Of a stretch of DNA of 64,000 nt, positions 9,909 to 19,381 are shown one piece after another. The stretch comes from Cryptomeria japonica. Taxonomy: Eukaryota; Streptophyta; Pinopsida; Cupressales; Cupressaceae. The first letter of the stretch is position 1. Every line of letters starts with the position of its first letter. The stretch lies in contig NC_081408.1 in the NCBI RefSeq assembly GCF_030272615.1, forward strand, positions 611,573,673 through 611,637,672. Direction: 5' to 3'. The position numbers and the translations under genes were made by a program. The notes under the pieces were generated by a model. The model ran no database searches and was not told where the DNA came from. It saw only the letters and a program-made list of their open reading frames with translations.

Positions 9909-11166
9909 TTTCTGACTATCTCCATAGGGTTGATGAAACAACAAAAACTATTAGAGGGCTTGGAGAAGAAATAAAAGATGAGGTGGTAGTGAAGAAAGTA
10001 CTTAGATCTCTTACATCTAAGTATGATACAAAGGTCTCAACAATAGAAGAAGAAAAAGATCTAAAAGTCTTTACAATGGGTGAGTTGTATGGCTCCCTAA
10101 CTACTTATGAGATGAGGACTGCCAATACTGATGTTGTGAAGAAAGAAGATACATTCAAGACATCAAGAAAATGAAAAGAAGAATCTACTCATGATGCAAC
10201 TTGTGAAGACTCTGATGACACCATGACAAACTTTGTCAGAAGACTCAAGACTTGTTTAGGCAAATACAAAGGCAAGCTGCCTTTGAAATGTTTCAACTAC
10301 GAAAAGATTGGACATTTTGCTACTAAATATCCTTATGGTGATAAGAATGAAGATGATCAATCAAGTGATAGTAGATCATATATTAAGGATAGGAAGAAGA
10401 ATGTCTACTAACATGGTAGAAGAGGCTACCAAAAGAAGAGAAGTCTTTACACTCATGAAAATGATACCACAGATGAGGAAAGTGCGTCAAATGACTATTG
10501 TAGTGGAGATGAAGTTAGAGAAAACCTTTTCATGGCTCAAGAGGTTCTGGTACCTAAAGAATAAGTAGAGGAACAACAATAAGGAGAAGTAGATCTTGAA
10601 GCAGATCTCATTAGTTCCTTAGATGATCTAAAGAAAACAAGAAGAGACTTAAATAAGGTAAAAAGGGCTACAGAATCTGGAAGAGGCCAAGAGGATGTGT
10701 GAAGTCAGTAGTACCAGTCTGAGTGAAAAGGAAAAGGAACATCAGAATCTAGAAGCATAAATAGTGAAACTTTGGAATGACTTAGAGAGAAGTCGAAAAG
10801 AACTAAAAGTGAGAAGCAAATATGAAGGCAACATTGAAGCCCTAGACAAGATGTTGAGCAAACAAAAGTAATCCAAAGATAGCAGTGGCTTAGGTTATCA
10901 AGAAGGTCAAAGTTCAAACAACAAAGACACATCCGATAAGGAAATATAATTCACTTATTCAAATGAAGGTGAAGAGAAGAAGACATTCATGGTAAGAAAG
11001 GATACCGACAAGAAGACATATGTAGATGCTTCTAGAAACGGCCACACAAACTGGTATACTCAATCAATGAACCAGAGACCATACTCAATGCACCGACATG
11101 CAAATCCAAGGAGAAAGGTAAGTATTTATCATGAAGGATTCACAAGAGTTAGAAACACGAAAGGAA
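9909..11166 (+). pseudogene. K0 copia gag, second piece (UBN2 C-terminal half, zinc knuckle, coiled coil)
   Basis: This piece continues K0 from 4833. It reads 'SDYLHRVDETTKTIRGLGEE', 'VVVKKVLRSLTSKYDTKVST' and 'FTMGELYGSLTTYEMR', which is the second half of UBN2. A zinc knuckle at about 10285 reads 'CFNYEKIGHFATKYPY'; two of three Cys are Tyr. Then come an acidic 'DTTDEESASNDY' stretch and a charged, heptad-like segment (about 10580-10870, 'DDLKKTRRDLNKVKRATESG'). A 'DSSGLGYQEGQ' motif follows, ending in 'FTRVRNTKG'. At least seven stops and one frameshift interrupt it. The gene resumes after K2 at 17856. Confidence 0.8.
11162..11166. repeat. Left target-site duplication of K2
   Basis: AGGAA directly precedes the K2 LTR. 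The copy at 17856-17860 is AGTAA. Removing K2 and one copy restores the K0 gag frame across the site. Confidence 0.75.
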
Positions 11167-11979
11167 TGTTAGGATTATTGATAGTCCCAAAGATAATGAG
11201 AGGGGGGATGAATCAGTATCTAACTGGTTAGCAGAATATTTAAACTTGTTAAGAAATTTGCATCCCAAGAGAGTGTACTGGAAAATAAAAATTAATGCAG
11301 CAAATAAGAATAATAGAGACAACATAGAGAACACAACATAACACAAGGTATTTAACAAGGAAACCTAGTGTGGGAAAAACCTTGGTGGAATTTGTGACCT
11401 GCAATATTCACTCACTGGCCAATGAATAAATATTACTTACAATAAGGGGCCTACACATGGAGGAAGGCCAACTGCCTAGAGCACACTACTCAATAAGAGT
11501 CACACTAACTACAAAAGTGGATTATGAAATCCAATACACTATATTGCTTCAAATCAGCATCAACTATGCCAGGTTCAATACCGGTTTAAGCTCATTCCAT
11601 TACCAAAACCTTCGTTGTCAACTATATCACCTTATACAAAATTTTCATACTTCCATACATATTCTCTCCATGCATCCTTACTTCTCTAAAATCACCTAAA
11701 AGATCTCATAGATATATATGAGTCTTTTACAATATGCCATGTCGGCTTTTACAAAAGATAACTACATTTAAATACAATAAATAAAAATGTATTCCCTGTC
11801 GGTTGGGGTGCCGATATGCATTGTTGTTGTTGCTAGTGAAGTGTTTGCCGGTGTATGTAGATGTCTATTACCAGTGCCGGTAATTTTCGGTGGCTTACCA
11901 AATGAATACCAGTTGGTTTCCAATTGGTTGCCATCAATGACAGCATCAACTAGTCTCGTAAGAGTGTAGAATGCCAACA
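11167..11979 (-). repeat. K2 3' LTR
   Basis: On the plus strand it runs from TGTTAGGATT to GCCAACA. It matches 17029-17855 throughout, with scattered substitutions and small indels. On the minus strand it begins TGTTGGCATTCTACAC after the purine tract. Confidence 0.9.
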
Positions 11980-12215
11980 ATCTCCCCCTTTGGCATTGAT
12001 GGCAACACTCATGAGAAAAATCCAAAAACTATTCCAAAAATCAAAGTCCAAAAAGTTACCAAAAAGATGTGCTCCCCCTGAGAAAATGATCTCTCTCTAA
12101 TAATCATTTTTCTCTCTCCACTACTCCCCCTTTGACATCAATGATAGAGGTAGTAAAAAATAGTCAAATGAGTGTAAAAATGTCACCTCAAAGTTTGTAG
12201 CTAGTTGGTTACAAT
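11980..12215 (-). other. K2 3' untranslated region with polypurine tracts
   Basis: On the minus strand this holds 'TCAAAGGGGGAGTAG', 'CAGGGGGAGCAC' and, against the LTR, 'CCAAAGGGGGAGAT' (11980-11993). These sites prime plus-strand synthesis. The spacing and wording resemble the K1 3' region. Confidence 0.75.
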
Positions 12216-15200
12216 CTAGAATATATCTTCCAAAACCAAATTAAGACTTTGCATAAATCTATTATCGTCATTCAGGGTTGCCTGAGTCTGTTGGACTGTG
12301 TTGGTGAGATGATGCATGTGCTCTTCTAGTGATAATTCTCCTTGAAGTAATGCCTTAGAGATTTCATTTCTTAGAGAGATTAGATTTTCCAACTTAGGAC
12401 CAAGTTTGTATTTAAGTTCTCTGGCATTTGACTTAATCCTTGCCTTTTCTTTCTCAAATGTCTCCAATTTCTCTTGAAAACCTTCTATTTCTTGCTCAAT
12501 AACTGATATAGGTTTGGATGAGCCAATTATGTTATCAGCTATGTCATCTATCTCTTTATGTACTCCATTGATCTCCTTTTCTATGTCATTTGTCAAAAGA
12601 TGTGGTTTGCATGTTTCTCTGTACAACTCTTTGTATTCCAACATTGTAGTGTTCAATGTCGGTAATAGTGTATACATGTGTTCTGTGTACTTCTTTATTG
12701 TGTCCTCAAAGAATTTATCCTTCTCCTTTTCAACTTTCTCTTTAAAGATTTCCTCATTCACTTTATCAACCATTATTACATTGTCAGCAATGAATTTGGA
12801 CAATGTGTCCAATTTACCTAAAGAATCCTTTACATGATCTATGTTATATTTTGGTGCAATCAATTTAAGAATTGGTATGGTGTCATCAATTGCCTTGTAG
12901 GACAATGCATTACAATTTGTTATCTTCTTGATTGAATCCAGGAGTACCTCTGTTACATTAGTAGGTTTGATTTCACTTGATGAAGTGCCGGATGTCTGAC
13001 CTATTACCTTAATTACATCTGTGCTTCCAACATTTGTAGCCATTTTTCTTATGTTGACCTCTGGTGGATCAGTTTGAGTTTGCATTTCAACTAGTAAAGG
13101 TTTGTCTGATATTTTAGGTGTCTCAGTGATTGTCAGTTTCTCTACTTCAATATGTACCTTTGCTTTAGTAGATTTCTCTATATACTCAACTGTCAGTGTC
13201 TCAAACTCGGTAGGTTTCTCTATGCCAAAATCTATACCTTCAGTATTCTTCCCAGTATCCAATGGTTTCTCTATTTGTAATGATTGCTCTGTTGGGATCT
13301 CAACCTCAACAAGCTCTACCGGTTTTTCAGCAATGTTGCCATTATCATCCTTAACCTCTGTAGTTTCCTTATCCACAACAATATTCACTTTCTAAGTATC
13401 CACATTCATGGTGAATAGTATTTTAGATTCAATATTAGTGTTATCATGTGTGATACCTTCACTGCCAGTAACTGGTGGATCAACAATATGTCTCTATGCA
13501 GTATCCAAAGGTGGTGGTAATTGTTAGTGATCTTGATGTTTGGAATACCACCAATTTTACCTTTCCCTTTATCCTTATCCTTCTGATATGCCTTGAATGT
13601 TTTCTTTGGCTGGTTCATTTCCTCTTGTTTTTCTTTTTCCACAAAAAATATATCCTATTTATTAGCAGTCTCCTCTACAATCTCATTTACTCTACCTGCC
13701 ATCAAACTTACTTGCCAGTGACCACTAGCAAAAATGGATCTGTTAGCCTCACAAATTAGATCATCAATTTCCTCTTTTGATTTAACTGGATGTACAACTA
13801 GAAGTTTTCAACTTTTAGTTTATTATCCAATTCCATCACTGCAATCCTTTTTGCATCTAATCTTCTATATAGTTCATTAGGTAAACCATCCACTATTTCA
13901 ATTAAAACCATTTTGTATATATCCAGATGTAAAATTATACTGTTCTCAATGCTTTCCTTATCTGAATCTTTAAATGTGTTATACAATTTACTCACATTAG
14001 CCAAATTACCATCATCAGTTATTTCATTTAGTAAATCATCTAATGAAGGTATGACCGGTTTCTGTTTCTTCTTGGGAGTTAGTTTCTTGGCCGGTTCCCC
14101 TACTACCTGTTGTTTCTTCCTTAAAGTTGTTGTTCTTTTGGGTGAAGGAGAGGGTACTAGTGAAGGTTTTCTCTTCCTCTCACCTCTTTTGAATTCAGAT
14201 GGTATCTCACTGTCAGAAGATGTGCCAACCGGTGAAATGTGTGCCTCTGGTTGTAGTCCTTCCAGCTCACTAGGCATTATCCTAGTGAAGTTCATAACAT
14301 TTTCTTTGATTTCCTGTACCTTCTTTGATGCATCCCTAATATAATTTTCTCTTTTATTCCTTTGCTTCATTGTTTTCACACCACTCTAAATAGTTTTAGC
14401 ACTACCAAAGACTTGTTATGTTGGTTCTCTTGGTGCATCTAACAAAGCTTTTGCATATGTCTCAATAATGTTGAGATCTACCTCATAGCCCATTTCAGTT
14501 ACCCATACAGTCCTAGGAAGTACAACTTCCATCCATGTCTCATCCTTTTTGATGGAAAAACAAATTTCTTTATCATATTTGTCCACTACACTCTATGTTA
14601 GTCTTTCTCTAGTTTTCATTTTAGCTTGAAAAGCTTAAAAGTATTTAGTTATATTGTTGTCTTTTACAGTTCCCATGCCGGTAAAAGCTTCATGTAATTG
14701 TTTTCCTACCAGTATTTCATATCCAAAGTCTTTTGGTCCTATATCGGGAATTTCCTTAGTGAAGTACAACATTAAGCATACTAAAAGATTACCAAAGAGA
14801 AATGTCCCTTTCTTATCTCCTTTAATCTTTTTCAAATTATCAATGAGTTCATCTTTCAGCCATTCACACACATCAATCATTGCATTGTTCTTGACCATTT
14901 CATAAGCACTATTAATGCAAAGACTAGAGACTGAATTAAGTCTGTTTGCATGTGTAGTCTTGTAACCAAGTATCATACTTATGAATCTCACATTCATGTC
15001 TTTGATGTCATTCACTCTTAGTGATCTACTGTCTGATGTTGCTCCAGTTAGGGTCATTACTTTGTTGTTAGGGACTTTCTTTGTTTTGTCTGGTCTACTA
15101 TCAGTTGAGGGTAAACTAGTTAATGCCCTAATTACTTGCCAGGTAAATTTGCAAACATAATCCAACCATAGAAATTCTCCATGTGCTCTACTTAGGACAA

Positions 15201-15540
15201 TTCTCACTACTTCTTTCAGAAGTTTAGGGATATTCAATATTTCAACAAAACCTAAAGTCTCCACAATCTTGTGTTCATGTTTAATGGTGCCATTTTCATC
15301 ACAAATTACCATTCTAAAAATTTTCAACAATTCCTTAGAACCTAATTCTTCAATGTTGCAATGAATATAAATCCTATGGTCTTTAGCATAAGCTACACCT
15401 TTAGGAATTTTTGAAAATGCACCTATGGAATCATCTTCCTTAGATACTTCAGGAATTATCTTCAACATGGACCTAGGGCATTTTACATTTTTTGTGATAG
15501 TAGGGTTCACAATAAATTCGGGAGCAGAAGAAGAAGCCAT
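12216..15540 (-). pseudogene. K2 long ORF of unknown function
   Basis: About 1,100 codons run on the minus strand from ATG 15540 ('MASSSAPEFIVNPTITKNVK') to TAG 12216. The first 301 codons are open. The same frame then continues through several stops to about 13798, and two or three frameshifts between 13400 and 13800 carry it into a final 390-codon stretch. The N-terminal 400 residues look globular ('GFVEILNIPKLLKEVVRIVL', 'VNDIKDMNVRFISMILGYKT'). A central basic region ('KRGERKRKPSLVPSPSPKR', 'KKLTPKKKQKP') could be a nuclear-localisation or nucleic-acid-binding segment. The C-terminal part is acidic, then heptad-rich ('EGFQEKLETFEKEKARIKSN'), suggesting a coiled coil. No protease, polymerase or integrase motif is present, and I do not recognise the family. 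It sits where pol or an env-like gene would be. Confidence 0.7.
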
Positions 15541-15882
15541 TTGAAAAATACCTTTAGCTCCTTGACAATACCTGAATGCTTGAAAGAAATCACTTCACAC
15601 CTTCACCTTGAATGCCTTAGCTCTTTTTTGTGCTTTCTACTAATTTGAATGCTTGGTGAATCAAAAATGAGGGAAATCTGATGATTTATAATGACTTTTC
15701 TCTCAACAACTACATTAAATGCTCGTCGGTTAAGTGAAAACTTAACACATCTTCCGATAAAGAAGAAATCTATCCTCTCACCATGGACTAAGGGTAATTT
15801 GTATGATATTCAATTTGCTACAATAACCCCAAAGGGTTACTTCTCAGTTGGATGAAGAATCTCCTATCAGTGGAGGGTTACT
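15541..15882 (-). other. K2 spacer between gag and the long ORF
   Basis: About 340 bp of non-coding sequence. It may be a leader for separate expression of the downstream ORF, but no clear promoter or splice signal can be singled out. Confidence 0.4.
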
Positions 15883-16957
15883 CTATTCTACTAGTGAAGA
15901 AATAGTCTCATCAACATTCTGATCTGTCTTCTTAATCCATTGTTTTGAAAATTCTTGCTTTACCTTGTCTATCTTTTCTTTGCCTTTCAAATTGGATCCT
16001 TTATTATTTGTCGGTGAAGTCTTACTTCTACAGAATATTGCAATATGTCCAATTTTGTTACAAGTATAACAAGTCACATTATTCCTCTGAATAGCTTTTC
16101 CATATCCTATGCCAGTTTGTGTTCTGCATTGATTAGATAAGTGTCCATATCTTACACAAACATAACATTTCACATTCATTCTATAGTTTTCTAAATTATG
16201 ACCAACTTTGATGCATTTGGAATATTGAACGGTGCGTGCATTAATGTTCTGATTGTTTCTAAATCTACATTGATTTGCTTTATGACCATATTTGTTGCAA
16301 TTGAAACATTTTCCATTAAACTTGTAAGCATTAGGTTGTCTTACCAGTTTACTGTGATCATGATTGTTTGCACTACCGAAACTTTCTCCAACTTCAAATC
16401 CAAGTCCATTAGTATCTCCATTTGGTTTCTGAGTTTTCAGCATATCATCAAGTTCCTCTGAACTTTTCTTGAATTTCTCTTTGTGTTGATTTGCAGTAGC
16501 CAACTCATTTTCCAGAATTCCCTTTTGTCTCATAAGTTTAGTTTTATCATGTTGCATGTTAATCAAATCTATCTTCAACATATCATTTTCATGACCGAGT
16601 CTTAGATTTTTATTTCCAGCATCATTGAGTCTCCTAGTCAAGTCATCTTCATTCTTCTTTTTGTCTTCAATGTATTTACAAAACCTCATAGTCATATTTT
16701 GCATTTCATTCTTCATAGTACTATTTTCTTGTCTCAACTTGGTCACAAGTTCATTAAGAGTTTCCTTTTCATCATTATCATTATGCATCTTCTCATGAAA
16801 TTCATTTCTTTTGATCATTATCATTAGTAAGATTCTCCTAAAGTCCTTGAGTGAATTCCTGTGAGGTCCTCAGATCATTTTCAAGTTTGATATTCTTCAA
16901 CTTCTCTACATCATAATCTACAAGAGATTCTTCCAATTATTTTCGTAAGTTCTCCAT
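15883..16957 (-). pseudogene. K2 partial gag: coiled coil plus zinc knuckles
   Basis: The reading starts at ATG 16957 on the minus strand ('MENLRK'), about 70 bp after the LTR. It suffers a stop almost at once and a frameshift near 16820. From 16824 there are 313 open codons. Residues about 1-130 are a charged coiled coil ('LNELVTKLRQENSTMKNEMQ'), followed by a 'TNGLGFEVGESFG' motif. Then come zinc knuckles 'CFNCNKYGHKANQC', a degenerate 'CIKVGHNLENY', 'CYVCVRYGHLSNQC' and 'CYTCNKIGHIAIFC'. This matches the C-terminal half of K0 Gag. The UBN2 capsid half is absent, so K2 could bind RNA but not build a particle alone. Confidence 0.8.
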
Positions 16958-17011
16958 CTATACCGGTGTTAGAATCTTCCTCAAGCTGTTAGGGTTTTGA
17001 AAATAGAATAC

Positions 17012-17027
17012 TAGGCTTTAATACAAA
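17012..17027 (-). other. K2 decayed primer-binding site
   Basis: On the minus strand the sequence after the 5' LTR reads TTGTATTAAAGCC where TGGTATCAGAGCC is expected. Position and partial match point to initiator tRNA-Met priming. Confidence 0.6.
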
Positions 17028-17028
17028 T

Positions 17029-17855
17029 TGTTAGGATTATTGATAGTCCCAAAGATACTAATGGGGGGGGGGGGGAGGGGGGTTGAATCGGTATCTAACT
17101 GGTTAGCAAAATATTTAAACTTGTTAAGAACTTTATATCCCAAAATAGTGTACCGGTAAATAAGAATTAATGCAACAAATAAGAATAATAGAGACAACAT
17201 AGAGAACACACCATAACACAATATATTTAATGAGGAAACCTGGTGTGGGAAAAACTTTGGTGGGATTTTGTGACCCACAATATTCACTCACTAGACAATG
17301 AATAAATATTACTTACAATGAGGGGCCTGCACATGCAGGAAGGCCAACTGCCTAGAGCACAATTCTCAATAAGAGTCACACTAACTACAAAAGTGGATTA
17401 TGAAATCTAATACAATGTACTGCTTCAAATCAACATCAACTATGCCAGGTTTAGTATCGGTTTAAGCTAATTACATTACCAAAACCTTCGCTGTCAACTA
17501 TATCACCTTATACACAATTTTCATACTTCCATACATATTCTCTCCATGCATCCTTACTTCTCTAAAATGACCTATAAGATCTCATAGATATATATGAGTC
17601 TTTTACAATATGCCATGTTAGCTTTTACAAAATATAATTACATTTAAATACAATAAACAAAAGTTTATTCCTTGTCGGCTGGGGTGCTGGTATGCATTGT
17701 TGCCACTACCAGTGAAGTGTCTGCCGATGTATGTAGATGTCTATTGTCAGTGCCCGTAACTGTCGATGACTTACTAGATGAATACCAGTTGGTTGTTAGT
17801 TGGTTGTCATCAATGACAACATCAACTATTCTCATAAGAGTGTAGAATACCAACA
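17029..17855 (-). repeat. K2 5' LTR
   Basis: This is the partner of 11167-11979. Near its minus-strand 3' end (about 17065-17082) it has a long G run on the plus strand, broken by a single A, which the other copy lacks. Confidence 0.9.
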
Positions 17856-17860
17856 AGTAA
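17856..17860. repeat. Right target-site duplication of K2
   Basis: AGTAA, one mismatch from AGGAA at 11162-11166. Confidence 0.7.
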
Positions 17861-18310
17861 GACCACTAGTAAGGCAATCGTTTGTAGGTTCAAGACAACC
17901 TAACTAGTATTTTCCAAATTTTCATGGTTATTGTCACCAGTGTAATAAGTTTAGTCATAGAATGACAGATTGTAGGAAAATGAATGTCAACCCTAGTTTT
18001 GAGAGTAGAAACTCATTTGCTTGATTACAAAGCACAAATGCCACATGTTATAATTGCAATGAGTTTGGTTAGAAGAGTTATGAATGTAGGAGTAATATGA
18101 AAATGTCCTACAAGAATGCATTGAGTACATCTTATAGTGCTAATGTGAAATGCTATAAGTGTCAAAATTTTGGTCACATAGCAAGGTATTGTTAGCTGAG
18201 AATAGACAAGCAAAAGAGAATTCTATCAGATGAGAAGTTGGAAACAAAACCAGAACACAAAGTGACAGAAGAGGAAAAGAAAGAAGAGAAACCAGTTTGG
18301 GTAGAGTGTT
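17861..18310 (+). pseudogene. K0 copia gag, third piece (zinc-knuckle cluster)
   Basis: With the K2 insertion and one target copy set aside, the frame passes directly from 'NTKG' at 11166 into this piece. It then reads, after a TAG, 'YFPNFHGYCHQCNKFSHRMT'. Three zinc knuckles follow: 'CHQCNKFSHRMTDC', 'CYNCNEFG' (TAG in place of the His region) 'KSYEC', and 'CYKCQNFGHIARYC'. A lysine/glutamate-rich tail ('EEEKKEEKPVWVEC') comes before the TAG at 18310. These would bind element RNA. Downstream protease and pol of K0 are not found, because K3 and T2 sequence begins here. Confidence 0.8.
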
Positions 18311-18579
18311 AGACATAATGCACCACTAAGAGGAGGGTGAATCAGTAGTTCTCAAATTTTTCCCTTTAACTATCCTTATGAAAGTAAACTAATTAATAGA
18401 TCTAGCTAAATACAGGCTTATCGATTAGTAAGGAGACTAAACACAAATGTATTCACACAAAGGGACATCACATGACACCAGTATGTATGAGGAAAACCCA
18501 AGATGGGAAAATCCTTGGTGAGAAATGATGCTAGAGTCTACTGATCTGATCCAGTCTCACAATAAAAATCTATTACAAT
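18311..18579 (-). repeat. K3: copia LTR stub
   Basis: It begins TGTTAGACATAATGCACC and resembles the corresponding end of the K2 LTR ('GGGTGAATCAGTA', then 'GAGGAAAACC...GGGAAAATCCTTGGTG' and '...ATTACAA'). It is therefore the 3' end of a related LTR in minus orientation. It is cut at 18579 by T2, and the remainder is not in the window. Confidence 0.65.
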
Positions 18580-19360
18580 TGTAGACACCCAAAATTGTCA
18601 TGTCTAATTAAATAAATATTTTCTTTATTTAATTATCTAAGCTTAATTCTTCTATTAATTAAATAAATCCTTATTTATTTAATTAATTCTTTTATCCTCT
18701 TCTAGCCTTATTTCTCATTTAAATAAATACATTTATTTATTTAAATTATCCTTTTCCTAAATTAAATAAATATCTTATTTATTTAATTGATCCCATTTCT
18801 TCTATTAATTAAATAAATATTTATTTAATTAATTAATTCATTAACCTTTTCTACCCATGACACATGCCATTCATCTCTTAATTCTTACACTACCTACCCC
18901 TTTCATTATTTTAATATTTCTTTTACCTACCCTCTAATTATAGCCGACCTCCTTTTACACCTCTCAATCTTATCCCTCCATTTCTTATTGTGTCTTCTAT
19001 ATAAGGAGATGCTTTCTTCATTATCAAACCCTAATCATTCATTCTAATGAATCAATTTATGCACTTGACAACACTACGATCCTACTTGCAACCACATTCT
19101 GTTCTTTGTTGAGCTCTTGTGCACATAAAATCTGAGAGCAAATATATCAAGCAAGATCAATGGAGATAGGAAGAATGGAGATCAAAACCCTATTGGACAT
19201 GTGAAAGTATAATCTTTGTGATTTCATTTGATTTGCATTGTCTTAGGTAATCTTCATATGTTATGGTGGATCTTTGTTGTTGTTAGGCTAGGGTTTTTGT
19301 GGTTGAATTCATTTAGCCTTTCAATATCGTTATTATTGTAATCCATTTTCACCATATACA
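18580..19360 (+). repeat. T2 5' LTR
   Basis: It starts TGTAGACACC and ends CATATACA just before the primer site. Its first 260 bp hold repeated AT-rich blocks (ATTAAATAAATATTT and inverted forms). TATATAAG at 18998-19005 is the probable TATA box. Matching copies lie at 40411-41169 and 50266-51028. Confidence 0.85.
18998..19005 (+). promoter_or_regulatory. TATA box in T2 LTR
   Basis: TATATAAG is conserved at the same place in both T3 LTRs (40803-40810, 50684-50691). Confidence 0.6.
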
Positions 19361-19363
19361 TTT

Positions 19364-19381
19364 TGGCACGCCCGATGGGAC
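19364..19381 (+). other. T2 primer-binding site
   Basis: TGGCACGCCCGATGGGAC follows the LTR by three bases, with the TGG expected opposite a tRNA CCA end. T3 has TGGCATGCCCGGTGGGAC. I cannot name the tRNA with confidence. Confidence 0.55.

Larger units (their letters stand above)
11167..17855 (-). mobile_element. K2: non-autonomous copia-related element with partial gag and a long unknown ORF
   Basis: This is a complete LTR element on the minus strand. Read on that strand, it has the 5' LTR (17029-17855), a decayed initiator-Met primer site, the coiled-coil and zinc-knuckle half of Gag, about 340 bp of spacer, a long ORF (15540 to 12216), purine tracts and the 3' LTR (11167-11979). There is no protease, integrase, reverse transcriptase or RNase H. 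The flanking duplication AGGAA/AGTAA and the K0 gag on both sides show it moved as a unit. LTR ends (TGTTGG...CTAACA), the primer site and the AAAGGGGGAGAT tract match copia elements such as K1, the likely class of helper. Confidence 0.85.

Noticed and set aside
12514-12837. 107-codon plus-strand ORF opposite the K2 long ORF
   Set aside because: Mirror of the coding strand; Ser/Val/Ile-rich composition typical of an antisense shadow.
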